From positions 5,183,229 through 5,247,228 of the forward strand of contig JAQJVL010000002.1 of the NCBI GenBank assembly GCA_035578905.1: a DNA stretch of 64,000 nucleotides. The letters run 5' to 3'. A program made the translations under genes and the position numbers. Origin of the DNA: Stictocephala bisonia. Lineage: Eukaryota > Arthropoda > Insecta > Hemiptera > Membracidae. Positions 1 through 12,871 of this stretch are shown piece after piece (position 1 is the first letter of the stretch; the number at the start of each line of letters is the position of its first letter). The notes beneath the pieces were generated by a model. The model saw only the letters and a list, made by a program, of their open reading frames with translations, ran no database searches and was not told where the DNA came from.

Positions 1-1325
1 GTGGAAGATATTATAAAAAGTAAATAACAAAATATACTTCATTAGATGGTGCACCATAGTTTTAGAATATCACGGAAATTCCTTAACACTTCTAATAATA
101 AAACTGTAGAAGAGCATTTCTTAAACATCTTATAGAGGTCAGTTTATAAGGCAAACGTAATCTGAAACTGAATCACCTCAAGAATATTTTCAAGATAATA
201 AAACTCATAATGCCTCCCTTGATTGTAACATATTTTTAATATTTTCAATGAGAGTTTCAAATGTCAAAAATAATTTTAAATTGATGAAACATTTATTTGA
301 AGGTTGGCAAAATTGTAAAAACTAGTTATGGTTAGGAACCATATAGCTTCTTGGCTTTATAGGAATCTTTGTTTCACTTGATAAACACGCTATTTACATA
401 TATATTACAATTTTATAATAGAACCAAATTAAATATTTCTTCTAGAAAAACTTAGACAGTTCCTCTCGAAGATATTCTTGAAGAAAATATCACATGTTCC
501 AGCTGGCTTTCATCAGTTTGACCATACATGATCAATATGCCATCGATACAAATAAAGACTATCAAGGTAACTATAACTATTGTAATTTAACACTAAACAC
601 TGAGACGGTTAATGTGTCGATAAGTCTAACAAAATATCTAATAACATCTCAAGAATATGCTGTTAACCCAACAGAGTGTGATAAAACTACCCACCCAGAG
701 TGAGCTGGCCCACTCAGAGCAACCTCTGTACAAACCAAACTGACACTGTACACTGCAGTGATTGAAGAACGACGATGTTGATAAGCGAGACTTACAACAT
801 TCGGCTGCTTATATTTGCACTTACCTATTTGACTTTCTCCTTGCTTCTATTATGGGGGCCGTTTCGCTTCACCAAAAACGCCAAAAAAATGGCATTCTAT
901 TTCATGGATATGTTCCATAATAATGTTCGTATCACAACAACTTTAGTGTTATTTTTTTAGTGGAGAACTTTTCTAGTAGACCGTATGTTAATTTTTGTAA
1001 AAACATAAGTATTTAAAAAATTCGTTTGTAGTTAAATATGTCAAATTTTAGACATAATTAGTCAAACTTTATGTTTTAAAAACTCACAATATTAACTTAT
1101 GGTCCGCTAGATTAATACTTTAATAATCATACAGTGTTCACTCTAACTTATTATAATAATAAATACGAACCGTACAGTTGAAATAGAAAGCAGGTTTTGG
1201 CTTGCTGACGGTACACTTGTATGCCTACTACAGGACTCTCGACTTCCCAGCGGTAACTTGGCAGTTTTGTAAACAGCCACCAATTTGCTCTTGTTTGATA
1301 ATTTTTTGGGATGGGTTGGTTTTGT
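1..1325. other. AT-rich non-coding DNA
   Basis: No open frame here has recognisable protein features. The ORFs at 494-703 and 775-960 have no domain, no convincing splice context and ordinary intergenic composition. I see no RNA gene or structured repeat. Confidence 0.6.
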
Positions 1326-1606
1326 TGGGTTAGGTTAAGTTATGTTAGGTTAGGCTAAGTTAAGTTAAGTTAGGTTAAGTTAGGTTAAGTTAGGCTAAGT
1401 TAGGTTAAGTTAGGGAAAGTTAGGCTAAGTTAGGTTAAGTTAGGCTAAATTAGGTTAAGTTAGGTTAAGTTAGGCTAATTTAGGTTAAGTTAGACTAAGT
1501 TAGGTTAATTAGGATAAGTTGGGTTAAGTTAGGCTAAGTTAGGCTAAATTAGGTTCAGTTAGGCTAAGTTAGGTTAAGTTAGGCTGTTAGGTAAGTTAGA
1601 TTAGGT
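1326..1606 (+). repeat. degenerate GGTTA/TTAGG-like minisatellite
   Basis: About 280 bp of decamer-like units of the form TAGGTTAAGT / TAGGCTAAGT, with scattered substitutions. It resembles degenerate insect telomere-type (TTAGG) sequence, but the units are imperfect and the phase drifts, so it is an interstitial repeat. Related short blocks recur at 31.97, 32.65, 35.4-37.4, 48.7, 52.65 and 57.97 kb, mostly inside other repeats. Confidence 0.85.
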
Positions 1607-4085
1607 ATACGGCTGTTTTCGGATAAAACGAGAAAGGAAAGTTTTCAAAGGGTGAAGGAATATTCGAGAAGGGTAAGTGATAAGATGAAGATAATGTAAA
1701 TTACTAAAGTGCTCTAATGGTGACCATAAAATTAAAAAAAATGAAAATCATATTAGTGTCAGATTTAGATGAATATATATCTTTAAGTGGTAGATTGTTT
1801 GGTAAAAAATTAATCACGGTTTTGGTAAAGAATGAAACTTGATTACTATTGTAAAAAAAGTACGGTAAAAAAGTATCTTGAAGACTGAAACTATTTAAAT
1901 ACTGTTAACAGTGAATACAATCTCAAAAACATGTCTGTCAATCAACTCACGTTAAATCAATACTTTCTTAATAATTTACGAACTGTGTTCTTATTATTGC
2001 TGCATTTTGAATATTGTTATAACACATTTGACAGGACATAACTGGTTTATTCCTGCACAAACGTGATCAAATGGCCTCCAGGTGTCACCTGAGTCCCCCA
2101 GTCTTGAGCAACCACCCACTAATGCACCGTTGTGTTATTTTAGACCAGATGTGTTGTCGAACCTCTGTTGTCTCTTACAGTTGACTTTGGCAGCCAACGT
2201 TTGGCTTGCACCTCCATTTCCTCTTACTAAAGACAACAATGTCTCGGTTCTGTCTGGCACTTGTTTAATCAACGACTAATTTCAAAAAACTTTTTTATAT
2301 TGGTTCCTGCAAACGTTTGTTTAGTAAGGTTATTGATTCACAGGATAAAGTAAATATCACTTCAGTGAGTTAGAGCACATTGAATTTACATATAACTGGT
2401 TATTTAAGAAAAAAACATACAAATAAAACCTTACAAAAGTGTTTATAGGCATTGTATTCGTCACCATATTTACTTTAAAATACATTTCTTTTGATATTTT
2501 TTATTGTTTTGGGTGGCTATAGACGCATAAATGTCGCAAATTAGTGAATGTTTTAAATTGTGTCTCAGTTTACAGTTTTCTTAACATCTTTTTGTATCTG
2601 ATTAAAAATCCCTCCCAAATCTATCGGTTTTTTATAAATGGTAATATTAACTAATTTATGTGACATTAGAATCTGAGCAACAACATAGAAGTTAGTGAAA
2701 AAGTATTAAAGAGGTCAATACCTTAAATTGATTATAATTATTACCCAATTATTACCAAACATGAATTTAGAAACATTAAAATTTAACAAAAAAAATAAAT
2801 ATTGTGAATAGGCTGACAAAAACTCGAATGCAGGACTTTAGCTTAAGTATGCTTGTTTAGCAAAACAATAGTAAATTTCTTTTAGGACTATTCTAACATT
2901 TAATGGAAGTTCCAACTGTAGCCACCAGATTACGTAAAGTACCTCGTTTTTAGCCTTTGAGAGATAGAGTAAAAATGCTCTTGCACTTCTTTCTATGCCT
3001 GTCTTCATGTACGCAAGTTAAGACTAGTCACAGGAAATAATACGCTTTTCTATTACTGTTTCTATGTGAATTAACACGTCAGGTCCCGAAGCCGCTACGT
3101 CCAGCGTCCGTTACCAAGATTCGTTTTGATCGTAGCTTTCCAATTGATTCGTGATGCTGGTTCAACCTAGTGACGAGGTATAAATTTTTCAACCACCACC
3201 GGATCGATACAAGAACTAACACTCGAAAGGCAGGTAGAAATCTGATTATTAACCTAAAATAAATTGATTACTAAAATAAATCAACACGTTGGTATTTCAA
3301 TGTTTGCCTTACCCTTACGTGATAAAGTGGCTTGAATGCATTGTACTATCCCACATATGTTTCCCTCAAATTGAAGTATCAAACAGAATATATGGAAAAT
3401 TATATGGAGTCCTGGTCTAGTACATATGTCATTCAGATGTCTAAAAATACATCTATTTTACGATCTGGCTGGCACTGAATTCTTAACAATCCACAACATA
3501 TTTGATTTACTTTGTACTACTTCTTATATTATTGTGGTTTTGCAGTGTTTAATTACTTTAAAAAAGTGAGGCTGCCCTTGATCCTTGAGGTCACAACACA
3601 ATAATCGCGGTCCAGGATTCACTGCCACCGCAACATCCTTCGATAGTGTGAATTATGCATGAACGATACCTTCCATAGAATATTTGTCACGATTGTGTAT
3701 CTTTCCGTTCTGTGTTGGTTGGACGGTGATAAGAAGATTTCTCTGTAATATTACTGGTAGTTTTACTCACTGTCGTCATAGTGCACATTTTACTACGTCA
3801 TTCTTGTAAAGTTTCCACTAACAACGGTCTACAGGCTTTTGAGTATAGTCAATTATAAACTAAGCAAATTACTAAATCCTAAACCTGAATATACAATAAC
3901 GACGTTTTCAATGGCCTTTCAAATTAAGTAATTGTAAAATAAGGCAAGTTCCAAAGTTTTCCACTCTTTCATATATTACCAAGGATTTTGACATTGCTAA
4001 GCAATTGTAATCCATGGTAAAATTGATCCGAAAGGATATAACGACTCCTTGATCAATTGTTAGTTCATTTGTATTTTCTTACTTT
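1607..4085. other. non-coding DNA upstream of the receptor exon
   Basis: No supported gene. The ORF at 2082-2279 has no recognisable motif. Somewhat GC-richer islands at 2070-2250 and 3080-3190 could be old repeats but match nothing else that I can see in the window. Confidence 0.5.
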
Positions 4086-4094
4086 ACTTATCAA

Positions 4095-4250
4095 TCCCCT
4101 GCCCTTTCTGTTCCAGATGGCCGGTGCTGAGTGAGCCCTCACCCCGGCACCCAGAGACCTGCCTGGGGCACCATGCGCCCCCGCCGCCGCGGCCAGACCC
4201 CCCCAGAGGCCGCCGCACCACCCCCTCCCCTCTGGCGTGAGGATTCCCTC
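4095..4250. promoter_or_regulatory. GC-rich island upstream of the receptor exon
   Basis: A sharply GC-rich stretch, with runs of GCCGCC/CCCCCG-type sequence, sits about 400-550 bp upstream of the receptor start codon in an otherwise AT-rich window. By position it could be a promoter-proximal CpG-like island or a 5' UTR exon. No TATA box or initiator could be assigned with confidence, and the minus-strand ORF across it is probably a composition artefact. Confidence 0.3.
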
Positions 4251-4638
4251 TAATTAATGTGAACTCACGACCACAGATCACTAGATCGGTCCTACTAGTC
4301 ATTTAATGCGTTCTGTTCTCTTCCCAGTCAGTGCGTTAGTTAGCTGTCTTGTCGGTCTTCCCTTGCGGTTGTGCAGTGTTGCAACTTTCTGTCCATTAAC
4401 AACATTTAAACTAGTTATCTACATTCCTATTTAGTAACATTTGGAGCCAAAATCGTTTATTCGTAAAATCAGTGAGAGCAAGTTAGGAAAATTTCATCGA
4501 CCACTTCTAACCATTGGCTGTGATAAAAAGAAGTATTTTTACAGAATATTAAGTGGCACTGACTTGTTTAAAAGACTTTATCACTTGAATATTTCCAACT
4601 CCTGGTCCGACGACCTAACCACCTTTTAATATCCACTT

Positions 4639-5014
4639 ATGATTTCTTCTCTAGTGTCGAGTCCCGAAAGCAATTCCACATACCCCTACTTCTTCCTTAA
4701 CAGCACCACCGCCGGCCCGGTCCTCTCGCCCTCTAACTTGACCACTAACGTAACTGACTTCGACAATCCCGTGTTCCCTCCGTACATCCGAACTACTTCG
4801 ATCATCTTCTGTGTGATCATCCTGGGCATCGGCGTCATCGGTAATGTGATGGTGCCACTGGTAATCCTGAAGTCCAAGGATATGAGGAACTCCACCAATA
4901 TCTTCCTTATGAACCTCAGCATTGCTGATCTTATGGTGCTTCTGGTCTGCACGCCAACCGTCCTGGTAGAGGTCAACTCCAAGCCCGAGACCTGGGTCCT
5001 AGGAGAGGAGATGT
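4639..5014 (+). CDS. ETHR: ecdysis-triggering hormone receptor-like GPCR, first coding exon (partial)
   Basis: A class A neuropeptide receptor for the plasma membrane. Of the insect neuropeptide receptors, the TM1-TM2 sequence fits ETH receptors best; in insects these bind ecdysis-triggering hormone and start the ecdysis motor programme. In the 125 codons seen, the extracellular N-tail has N-glycosylation sequons at residues 12, 21, 33 and 37. TM1 spans about 51-77 with the GN pair at 68-69. TM2 spans about 88-112 with LSIAD at 93-97, which supplies the conserved Asp. An extracellular WVLG follows at 119-122, then the TM3 cysteine codon (126) split by the splice site. An in-frame stop at 4627-4629 closes the upstream frame, so the ATG at 4639 is the natural start. 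The frame reads on past 5014 only into intron-like sequence. TM3-TM7 are not in the window. The family is near certain; the exact receptor is likely. Confidence 0.82.
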
Positions 5015-5020
5015 GTGAGT
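5015..5020 (+). other. splice donor of the receptor exon
   Basis: GTGAGT directly after the first base of the conserved TM3 cysteine codon, so the intron is phase 1. After this point the conceptual translation loses its receptor character at once, which supports a true exon end. Confidence 0.8.
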
Positions 5021-6334
5021 ACACTTTTAAAATTCTTTCTTTAGTACAAATAGTGCTATATAATTTGGCACTTATAATGTTTTTTGAGGAGTGTTGCTTG
5101 CAAATAACTAACTTAGTGTATTTCAAAATTGGGGAACCATTTTAAACGTGGGAAAGACTTATTTTGTTTTAAGCAAGAAGTCTTCTTCTTCTTTGAGTAG
5201 TCAATCCTGCAGTTGATTTACAACAGCTCTCCAGCCTCTATTCTGTCTTCCTTTTAAGATCTACATACAAAACACACTCTACATTCTTTATTATTTGAGG
5301 CGTGTAATTCACCCTTGGTCTTTCTTGTTTTTCGTTCAATAAGACCCTCCATTAGCAAACGCCACATTGAAATAAATTTTCACTGTCTATTGTTAAGAGG
5401 CAATCTTATAAGTTTTTTTCTCATTTTTGTAGATTGTAAATGGAACGATAATAATATATTTTACACGTGTTCAAACATTTTAGCTTTCAAACACTCGAAG
5501 CGATGTACATCTACACAACTTTAACAATCATGAATGGAGTGTTTTCAAATAACAAAATTATTTATCGCTTTTTCATTGGTTTTTCTCTAGTTGTTTAATA
5601 TTTGTTCACTTGATATCACAGAAAAAGTAAATAACCAAGATAAACAAAAATGAGTTTATTTCACTCATATTTCATTCTCATTTCTCTTTTTCAGGTAATT
5701 AATGATAGTGAAACATTAATAAAAACATGGATTGATCGAACTGAACCTAAACAATCTTTAAGTTTACGTAGGTAACATGAGTTTAAGTTTATATTTCTAT
5801 TTTCAATCTCAAACAAAAATTGTATAGCAAGTTTACACTCAAAATTTACTTTTTTAACTACTACCTCTTAAACTTCATAATGTGGACACCGAACAACTCC
5901 AAGAAAATGCTTCCAGTTTTTCGCACATGTGAGAAACTTCAGTTCCGTCTCGTGTAGTCTACGTACAAGGAGCGCTGCCAACTTGTTGATCAGTTCTTAG
6001 AACAGCCGGTAAAAACCAGTCGCTGCAATCGGACGTAGTAGAAGAACATTCTTCTGGAGTCTTTGACGTTGCCTTAGCGTACTATCACATTACTGAAACG
6101 TGAGTCTCTGGAGTATTTCCAGCTGTCTCATTGCCCACCTCAAGGCCACCTATTTCATGATAGATTCCTTTGTGAAACCCCATGTTACTTTGGATGTAAC
6201 TGTAAAGGTCGAGTCTGGTCGGTTATATATCACCAACAATGGATCATATTATATAGAAACTGAATAAAAATATGGGTTTCTTTTGAAAGGATCCGTTAAA
6301 TATGGTCAAACGATAATGATGGTCATCATCACTG
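5021..6334. other. probable intron sequence, nothing recognised
   Basis: AT-rich sequence with no convincing exon. The ORF at 5315-5524 has no family features. A moderately GC-richer patch at 5900-6200 has no homologue that I can see in the window. Confidence 0.45.

Positions 6335-6384
<50 letters not shown>
6335..6384. repeat. (CAT)n microsatellite
   Basis: An uninterrupted trinucleotide run of about 16 units. Confidence 0.95.
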
Positions 6385-6394
6385 TAGTTTTCTA

Positions 6395-6620
6395 CTCTTC
6401 GGGGTGCTAATGGGCTTGACAGGAGGGTTCCGACGTCATCGCAAGATAGTGGCGTTAGTAACATTGAGCGCGGCTGTTCCTTGGATGAATGATCGTCTGA
6501 GCGATACCGTCCTGCATGTATCCCTCCTTTAGCAGTTGTCCTAAAGCCTTTGGTCTCGAGGTTAGTTGTTAAATAATAGGGCTTCATAGCCCTTAATTCT
6601 CCTGGTAAATTAAGACACCC
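6395..6620 (-). repeat. SINE-like repeat, copy A
   Basis: Read on the minus strand, this shares an ordered series of blocks with 7790-8045: an ACCTCGAGACCAAAGGCTT-type block, a CATGCAGGACGG-type block and a GACGTCGGAA...TCAAG...CA-rich block near the 3' side. The order is the same in both, so they look like two old copies of one short interspersed repeat. The 79-aa ORF across it is not a gene. Confidence 0.4.
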
Positions 6621-6807
6621 CATTAAATATCACTATTATTTTATCTTACAGCAGGTCTTTGATATCCTCATTCTTCTCTGCCCATTATTACTACCTTAAA
6701 CATTTTTACTACCACCCTGTATTCTTCCGGTATCGGAATTTTTCATGTACCTAAACGTTTTTTTGTCTTCCACAAATCTTTCTAGGGTCAACCTCAGTTC
6801 CCACTAC

Positions 6808-6990
6808 TCAGTGGCCGAGCGGTCTAAGGTGATAGGACTTTAATCATGTGTGAGAGATGCCGCTGATTCGAATTTTGGCCGTGACTGAAAATATGTTTCT
6901 GTAACGTTCACCTCTTTCTGTGCTGGTTCTCCCTCATACTCTGCCTGAATAAGTTTTCCGTAGAGATCAATCATGATCACACAAGCCTGC
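6808..6990 (+). repeat. tRNA(Leu/Ser)-derived SINE, family 1
   Basis: The head has a pol III A-box-like GTGGCCGAGCGGTCTAAGG at about 6811 and a B-box-like GATTCGAAT about 60 nt later. The tRNA body cannot fold into a full cloverleaf with CCA-side pairing, so it is not a working tRNA gene. The body after the B box (GGTTCTCCCTCATACTCTG) is shared with the copies at 48.3 kb (minus) and 54.0 kb (plus), which is what makes this a SINE family. Confidence 0.65.
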
Positions 6991-7789
6991 ACATATAGGT
7001 TTTAGGCAAACATTGTTCAGATCCTGCTTCTAACAAACTATTTCATATCTAAATTACTTTTTTTCTATGTTAAATGATACACTATTACTCTTATTTAATC
7101 CACAATTTCGCATTCTAGTTATCTTGATTCGTGTTATCTTCACCTGACTTGACTGAACTTTACCACCCCTACTATAAGGGAGTTTTAGTCGTGTTTGATG
7201 GACAAAGTGAACATCCATCATTCCAAGGATGACAGCCGGCTCTTAGGCAAAATTCTAGCTGATTTACAATAACAGTGTGCCACAGTGATTGATCGTTAGA
7301 TAAGGGATAGGTTTTCCATGAGATTTTAAATAGCTGCTAACATCTTGACTACAAACAATGTTGCAGACATTTTATTTCATAAATTACAGTGAAGTATATA
7401 ACTAACATTTGAGTTGTATACGAAGTTTTTAAAATTGATTTTTCCATTTATGATTTCTATTTTATTTTATAAATTTACACAAATATCAATTGATGTATAT
7501 CTTGAGTTTATTGTATGAATAAGTTAAAGTTTATCGTAATATCCCTGTTTATAATAATAAGAGATTATACGATATTGCAGGTCTGATAATAACTGTTGTC
7601 ACCTGTTACTTAAACACTACAAGTTGTTACAGTTGTATACGTCGTTATTTGGTACGTAGATATACATTTCACGTAAAAACAACAGAATAAGGTCGTCTAC
7701 CAGATCTTTAATACATTGTTTGGGGATATCTCTTGTTAGTTTGTACAATGAAACTAAAAGCGTTAGATCTGAGATTCTTATCTCAATGC
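6991..7789. other. non-coding DNA, nothing recognised
   Basis: AT-rich sequence without supported genes. The minus-strand ORF at 7617-7835 has no motif. Confidence 0.5.
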
Positions 7790-8045
7790 CAGTGGCCTTG
7801 ACCCCCCCATTTCCGACGTTATCGAAAGGTACCACTTCAAGAAACGTCTTTTCCTTCCACCGTGATCTAGAAGCCTATATTTTGGATTGATGGCCAGTGA
7901 GATCCCTTGCACGCAGCCCACCTTACGTGTCACTAGTGATGGTTCGGAGGTCATGCTGAAGCGGTTGGTTCTCAGGTTATAAACGAGGTTATAGGGACTA
8001 CATTTGTGCTCCACTAGTAGACCTCTAAACACCTCGAGACACATA
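7790..8045 (-). repeat. SINE-like repeat, copy B
   Basis: The second copy of the repeat at 6395-6620. The best-conserved block is ATAACGTCGGAA followed by TCAAGGCCACTGGCA on the minus strand. It is diverged and lacks a clear tail. Confidence 0.4.
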
Positions 8046-8167
8046 ACATAGTTGGCAGACGATATTAATCTATCACTATGTTATAGCATCAATGGAATAA
8101 TTTGCTAAAATCTAAACACTATGTAAACGTAGTAGGGTAGAGTTGACTTAAAATGTTATTAAAATGT

Positions 8168-9400
8168 GCCCAGCGGTGTTGGTGGGCCTTAAAACCCACT
8201 GCTGTCAGCTGTGCCCCACGCCCGCTCGGCTGTTAGCAGCCACGTGTACCGGCCTATGAGACACTGCCACTCAATTATTCCAACTGTTTACATTAAACCA
8301 GTTCGGTGGGAGATCTCCCCCCCTTGGTGATGATAGTGGCCCGTACAACCCACTGCTGTCAGTTGTACCCCACCCCCGCTTTGCTGTTAGCAGCCACGTG
8401 TACCGGCCTCAGATAATGCCACTCAATTATTCCAACTGATTACATTAACCCAATTCGGTGGGAGACAACCTCCACTTGGCGGTGTTGATGGGCCGTACAA
8501 CCCACTGCTGTCAGCTGTACCACACGCCTGCTAGCCTGTTAGCAGTCACGTGTACCGGCCTATGAGACACTGCCACTCAATTATTCCAACTGATTACATT
8601 AACCCAATTCTGTGGGAGACAACCCCCACTTGGCGGTGTTGATGGGCCTTACAACCTACTGCTGTCAGCTGTACCACACGCCCGCTAGCCTGTTAGCAGC
8701 TACGTGTACTGGCCTAAACACTGCCACTCAATTACTCAAACTGATTATATTAACCAACTTCGACGGGAGATCTCCCACCTCCACCTTAGTGGTGTCGGTA
8801 GCATGTATACTGCGGTCAGTTGTACCCCACACTGTATTGGTTGTTAGCAGCTACGTGTACCGGCCTAAGACACTGTCACTCAATTAACATTCAAAGTAAT
8901 TCTATTAACTCAGTTCGGTGGGAGATCTGCCCCCCCCCCCCAACCTTGGCGGAGTTGGTGGCCCGTACAGCCCACTGCTGTCAGTTCTACCCCACGCCTG
9001 GTCGGCTGTTAGCAGCCACTAGTACCAGCCTAAGACACTGCTCTCAATTACTTGAACTGATTCTATTAACCCAGTTCGGTGGGAGATCTCCTCCCCAACC
9101 CCACCTTGGTGGTGTTGGTGGCTCGTACAACCCACTGCTGTCAGCTGTACCTCACGATCGCTCGGCTGTTCGTAGTCTCCTGTACTGACCTAAGACACTG
9201 CCACTCAATTATTAAATTGGTTTATCCCAGTTCAGTGAGATATCTCCCCTCATCTTGGGGTGTTGGTGGCCCGTACAACCCACTGCTGTCAGCTGTGCCT
9301 CACGCCTGCTCGGCTGTTAGCAGCTACGGGTACCGGCCTAAGACACTGCTTCAAACTGGTTCTATTAACTCAGTTTGGTGGGAGATCCCCTCCCCGGCCC
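8168..9400. repeat. ~155-bp tandem repeat array, 8 copies
   Basis: The core CCCACTGCTGTCAGCTGT recurs at about 8194, 8349, 8501, 8655, 8808 (diverged), 8971, 9131 and 9279, giving spacings of 148-163 bp. Each unit also holds GGCTGTTAGCAGCCACGTGT, ACCGGCCTAAGACACTGCC and CAGTTCGGTGGGAGATC. The three overlapping plus-strand ORFs here (8612-9423) are by-products of the repeat, because the unit length is not kept to a multiple of three. Confidence 0.95.
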
Positions 9401-12400
9401 CCTGCTTCCTTCTATCTCTCTAAAATATGAAATTCGTCCTTTAAAATACTTTAATAGTATTTTAAACATTTGGAATTCAACTGCTAGGAAATAAGTAATG
9501 TCAACACTTAATCCTTGTTCTTGTTATTATATCTATTTACATAATACGATTTATTATTTTAGAAAATATAAAAATTTTAGGATATATACTGCTAGAAAAA
9601 TATATACAGTACATTTGATTTATATAAACCCTTTATTTTTGACGAAAGACATAATTTAACAGCTTATTAGCGTTCTTGGTGACATTATATCACCATGTTT
9701 TAAATAGTCAAAATTAATTGTTTTGTTGATTAAGTGTACAATATTACAAATAACTCTATAATAAGAATCAATTTTAAAGAGTATATGCTGATTAAACACG
9801 ATATGACAATTTATATTTTAACACAATAAATTACTGTTTATACGAGTATAAAAGAGCCCAGCAAGGAGTTATTTATAGTAATTTAATTCTAAAGGATATA
9901 ACTCCAATCTCTTAAGCTAATACAAACAAGACACCAACTGATGCAATTGAAATTATATCGTAGAAATAATAACATTTAAAAATATATTTAATTAGTTAGA
10001 TGTAAACAAAATTTGAGACTCCATTTGAGATTTACTTCTGAAGCAAGATTTTCAAAACTGAACAGACTTTGATGATAAGGTTTGAGGTTTCTGAAATTTT
10101 AGCCAATATTATATAAAAATAATATATGAGAAATAAAACACTTACTAAAATCAATCAATGTCACTCCGTTTGGGGGTAAATATTTTACTCGCCTAGTCTT
10201 TGATCTCCAAATAAGAATCCTACGTCTGAAACTGAAATTAAATTGTTTTAATTGTTATTTTCAGTGAAAATAAGAAGCACAAACCTAAATTATCAACTTT
10301 ATTCCTACCCATATGCTTACAAAAAAGGTTTCTGAAAGCAATGAATCTTCTTATTACGAAACAAAAAACATATAATGTAGGTATTCCTGTTATTGCAAAA
10401 CAGAAAATTGGTTACTGGTCAGAAAATCTCTTGGTATTTCATAAACACAATTCTACATCATGAATAAAAAAAAGAGTGTTTTGTCAGCATATTTAGTGTT
10501 TTAAAATTAATAATTAGTTTCCAAAAAATTATAAATATTCGTTAGAAAATCACCATAAATTGGAACTCCTTTTACTATATGTAACAAAACAGTAAGAAAA
10601 TCTATTGTGTGATGTCACAGAGAAAAAATAACATACGTCGTTTTCTTATGGCCACAGCGGACACTTCAGTGGAAGTTGTATATGGAATAAAATCAATGTA
10701 AATATTTATACATCGGTAACAATAGTTATTAAGTTTATCCTATAGGATTTGGGGCATAAAAAGGGAGGGACTGACAAGAATCTTGATCTGACATCGCATG
10801 GCAAATTGGAGAAACAACTACTCAACGCACATTCAGCGCATTATTAGATGCGTCCTCTGTTTTTCTTCTCTGTGGTGATATTTAGTTAGGAAACGATACA
10901 TAATTTTAAAAATTGCACGCACTAACCATACAAACCCAATCATAATCTAATTTATTTATGTGTATTATTAGGAATTGATTAAAGTTTAAGTAAGTGGCCT
11001 TTATTATATATTATTTAATTAAAATACTACGTGTTTCGATTGTTTTAGTCATCTTATAAAATACAGGCATTCCAAATCAGAAACCACTAATACACAATTA
11101 TTCATGAACTGACTAAAACAAATTTACAGCCTACCAAATCACTAACAGAATATATGAAGATAAGCTGAAATAAAACAATGCTAGTATACCAAAATCCTAC
11201 AAAGGTAACACAATTAATTGTGATTAACAAAAAAGACGATTACGTTAATAAAGTCATGAACTTTACCAAAGACAATAAATTTATAAAATTAAGTAAAAAC
11301 CAGCACAAGCCTCTTTATATAAAACAAATGACACAATAACACACTGTAAAACTATATACAGTAAAAAAAGAGAAGGAAGTGTCTAAAAAGTCGATATATT
11401 TAGTGTTATAATTGAAATAAAATGTATTAAAGGAACTCAATTAATTTTTAATCAACTCATATGAATATGTAGGCAGAAATAATTTATAACTTGATAATAT
11501 TATTAGATATTTATACACACAATTTATTATATAAAATACTTTTTTGGGATGAATTAAGGAAGTACTTATTTATATCTGTTCAAACTATCGATATTATTTA
11601 TACTTGAACGGAGAATTCAGATCTATATAAAGTAATTATAACATAATATACGTATATAAATATCTCCCTAAATAGAAGAATGCGTATTATTAAGTTACGA
11701 GAACGTCACCTTTGAGGTAATAGAGTCGAAAGCTGGTATTCAATTTTCAAGAGCCATTCGTCCTGTGGCATCCTTTCAGCGTGTGTCGTCAGATACTCCT
11801 TTGACAAGGATGGAGACACGTTTTTGACCTACATTTATGAGATCAGTATGCATATATGTAAAGAGAGGGGTTAGGACCACAAAATGTGTCAATTAATCAA
11901 TCAAATGTTAATATATTAAAAGACATACTATAACATACTTACAAGTTAACTAAAGATCATACTTACAATAAGCAATGATTATGAATAAATTATAATGGAA
12001 GGTTATTAAGGAACTAAACCTAATAGAAAGTGTCAGATTCCCGTCCATGGAACAGTAACCATTTTTATCTAGGTGATCCTTTGTATAATCTTTAAATAAA
12101 TAATTCCATAATTGATCACTCTTTGACCCTGTGAAGAATCTTGTTGGAAGTCAAGGGACCAAAATATGCTATTAACTATTTATATTTACTTGTTTTCTGA
12201 AAAAAAAGTTATCTTATTATTTTTTTTGTCTAGTTTGTAACAACCAAAATCACAAATTTTGGCTTTGTGCAGGATACTGATTTTGAATACAAACAAAGCT
12301 AGTAATAAATTAAAAGAGGTGGAACTGTAAGAATCGCTTCAAGAGATAAAACCTAATGACTTTGAAGACCAAGCTCAATCCGAAACGCATTTTAAAAATT

Positions 12401-12546
12401 TAAAAACTCTATTGAAAGAAGCCGAAGGAGCCGTCCCCAAAATAGTTAGACAAAATATACATCATATAATCAAAATAAACAAGTTTGAGTATGTTCTGAT
12501 TTAAGAAGTCTAAGAAATGTCAAACAGAGTAAATACAGGAACTCAT
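9401..12546. other. AT-rich non-coding DNA
   Basis: About 3.1 kb without any ORF, RNA gene or repeat that I can support. A moderately mixed-composition patch at 11690-11850 is unassigned. Confidence 0.55.
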
Positions 12547-12658
12547 CCTAGAGCATATGTAGGAGATTTTGGTACCCCACCAAAAACCATCTGAAACAAC
12601 ATGCAGACACAAAAAAAGGATAAAATGTAAGTAGTCTTAATGTATGTAATTGATATAA

Positions 12659-12712
<54 letters not shown>

Positions 12713-12822
12713 TAGAGCATATGTAGGAGATTTTGGTACCCCACCAAAAACCATCTGAAACAACATGCAGACACAAAAAAAGGATAAAATGTAAGTAGTC
12801 TTAATGTATGTAATTGATATAA

Positions 12823-12868
<46 letters not shown>
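12547..12868. repeat. 164-bp tandem duplication with TA tails
   Basis: Two almost identical 164-bp units, 12547-12710 and 12711-12868, each begin CCTAGAGCATATGTAGGAG and end in a (TA)n tract (12664-12710 and 12828-12869). The second TA tract runs straight into the TIR of the virus-like element. The minus-strand ORFs at 12543-12776 are artefacts of this duplication. Confidence 0.92.

Positions 12869-12871
<3 letters not shown>

Noticed and set aside
1326..1606. True telomere or telomere-fusion site
   Set aside because: Units are degenerate, mixed with TTAAG forms, and similar blocks are scattered through the window inside MITEs.
4441..4629. 62-codon frame directly upstream of and in frame with the receptor
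   Set aside because: No ATG (opens at TTG), ends in TAA before the receptor ATG, no receptor-like features.
4686..5126. 146-codon minus-strand ORF over the receptor exon
   Set aside because: Shadow of the receptor coding strand.
6808..6885. Functional tRNA gene
   Set aside because: A and B boxes are present but acceptor and anticodon stems do not pair properly, and the downstream body is shared with two other loci.
8612..9423. Plus-strand ORFs with recurring CCQLYHT-like text
   Set aside because: They follow the 155-bp repeat in shifting frames; no constant reading frame across units.
12543..12776. Minus-strand ORFs across TA repeats and the 164-bp duplication
   Set aside because: The frames exist only because TA runs encode Tyr-Ile and the unit is duplicated; there is no domain.
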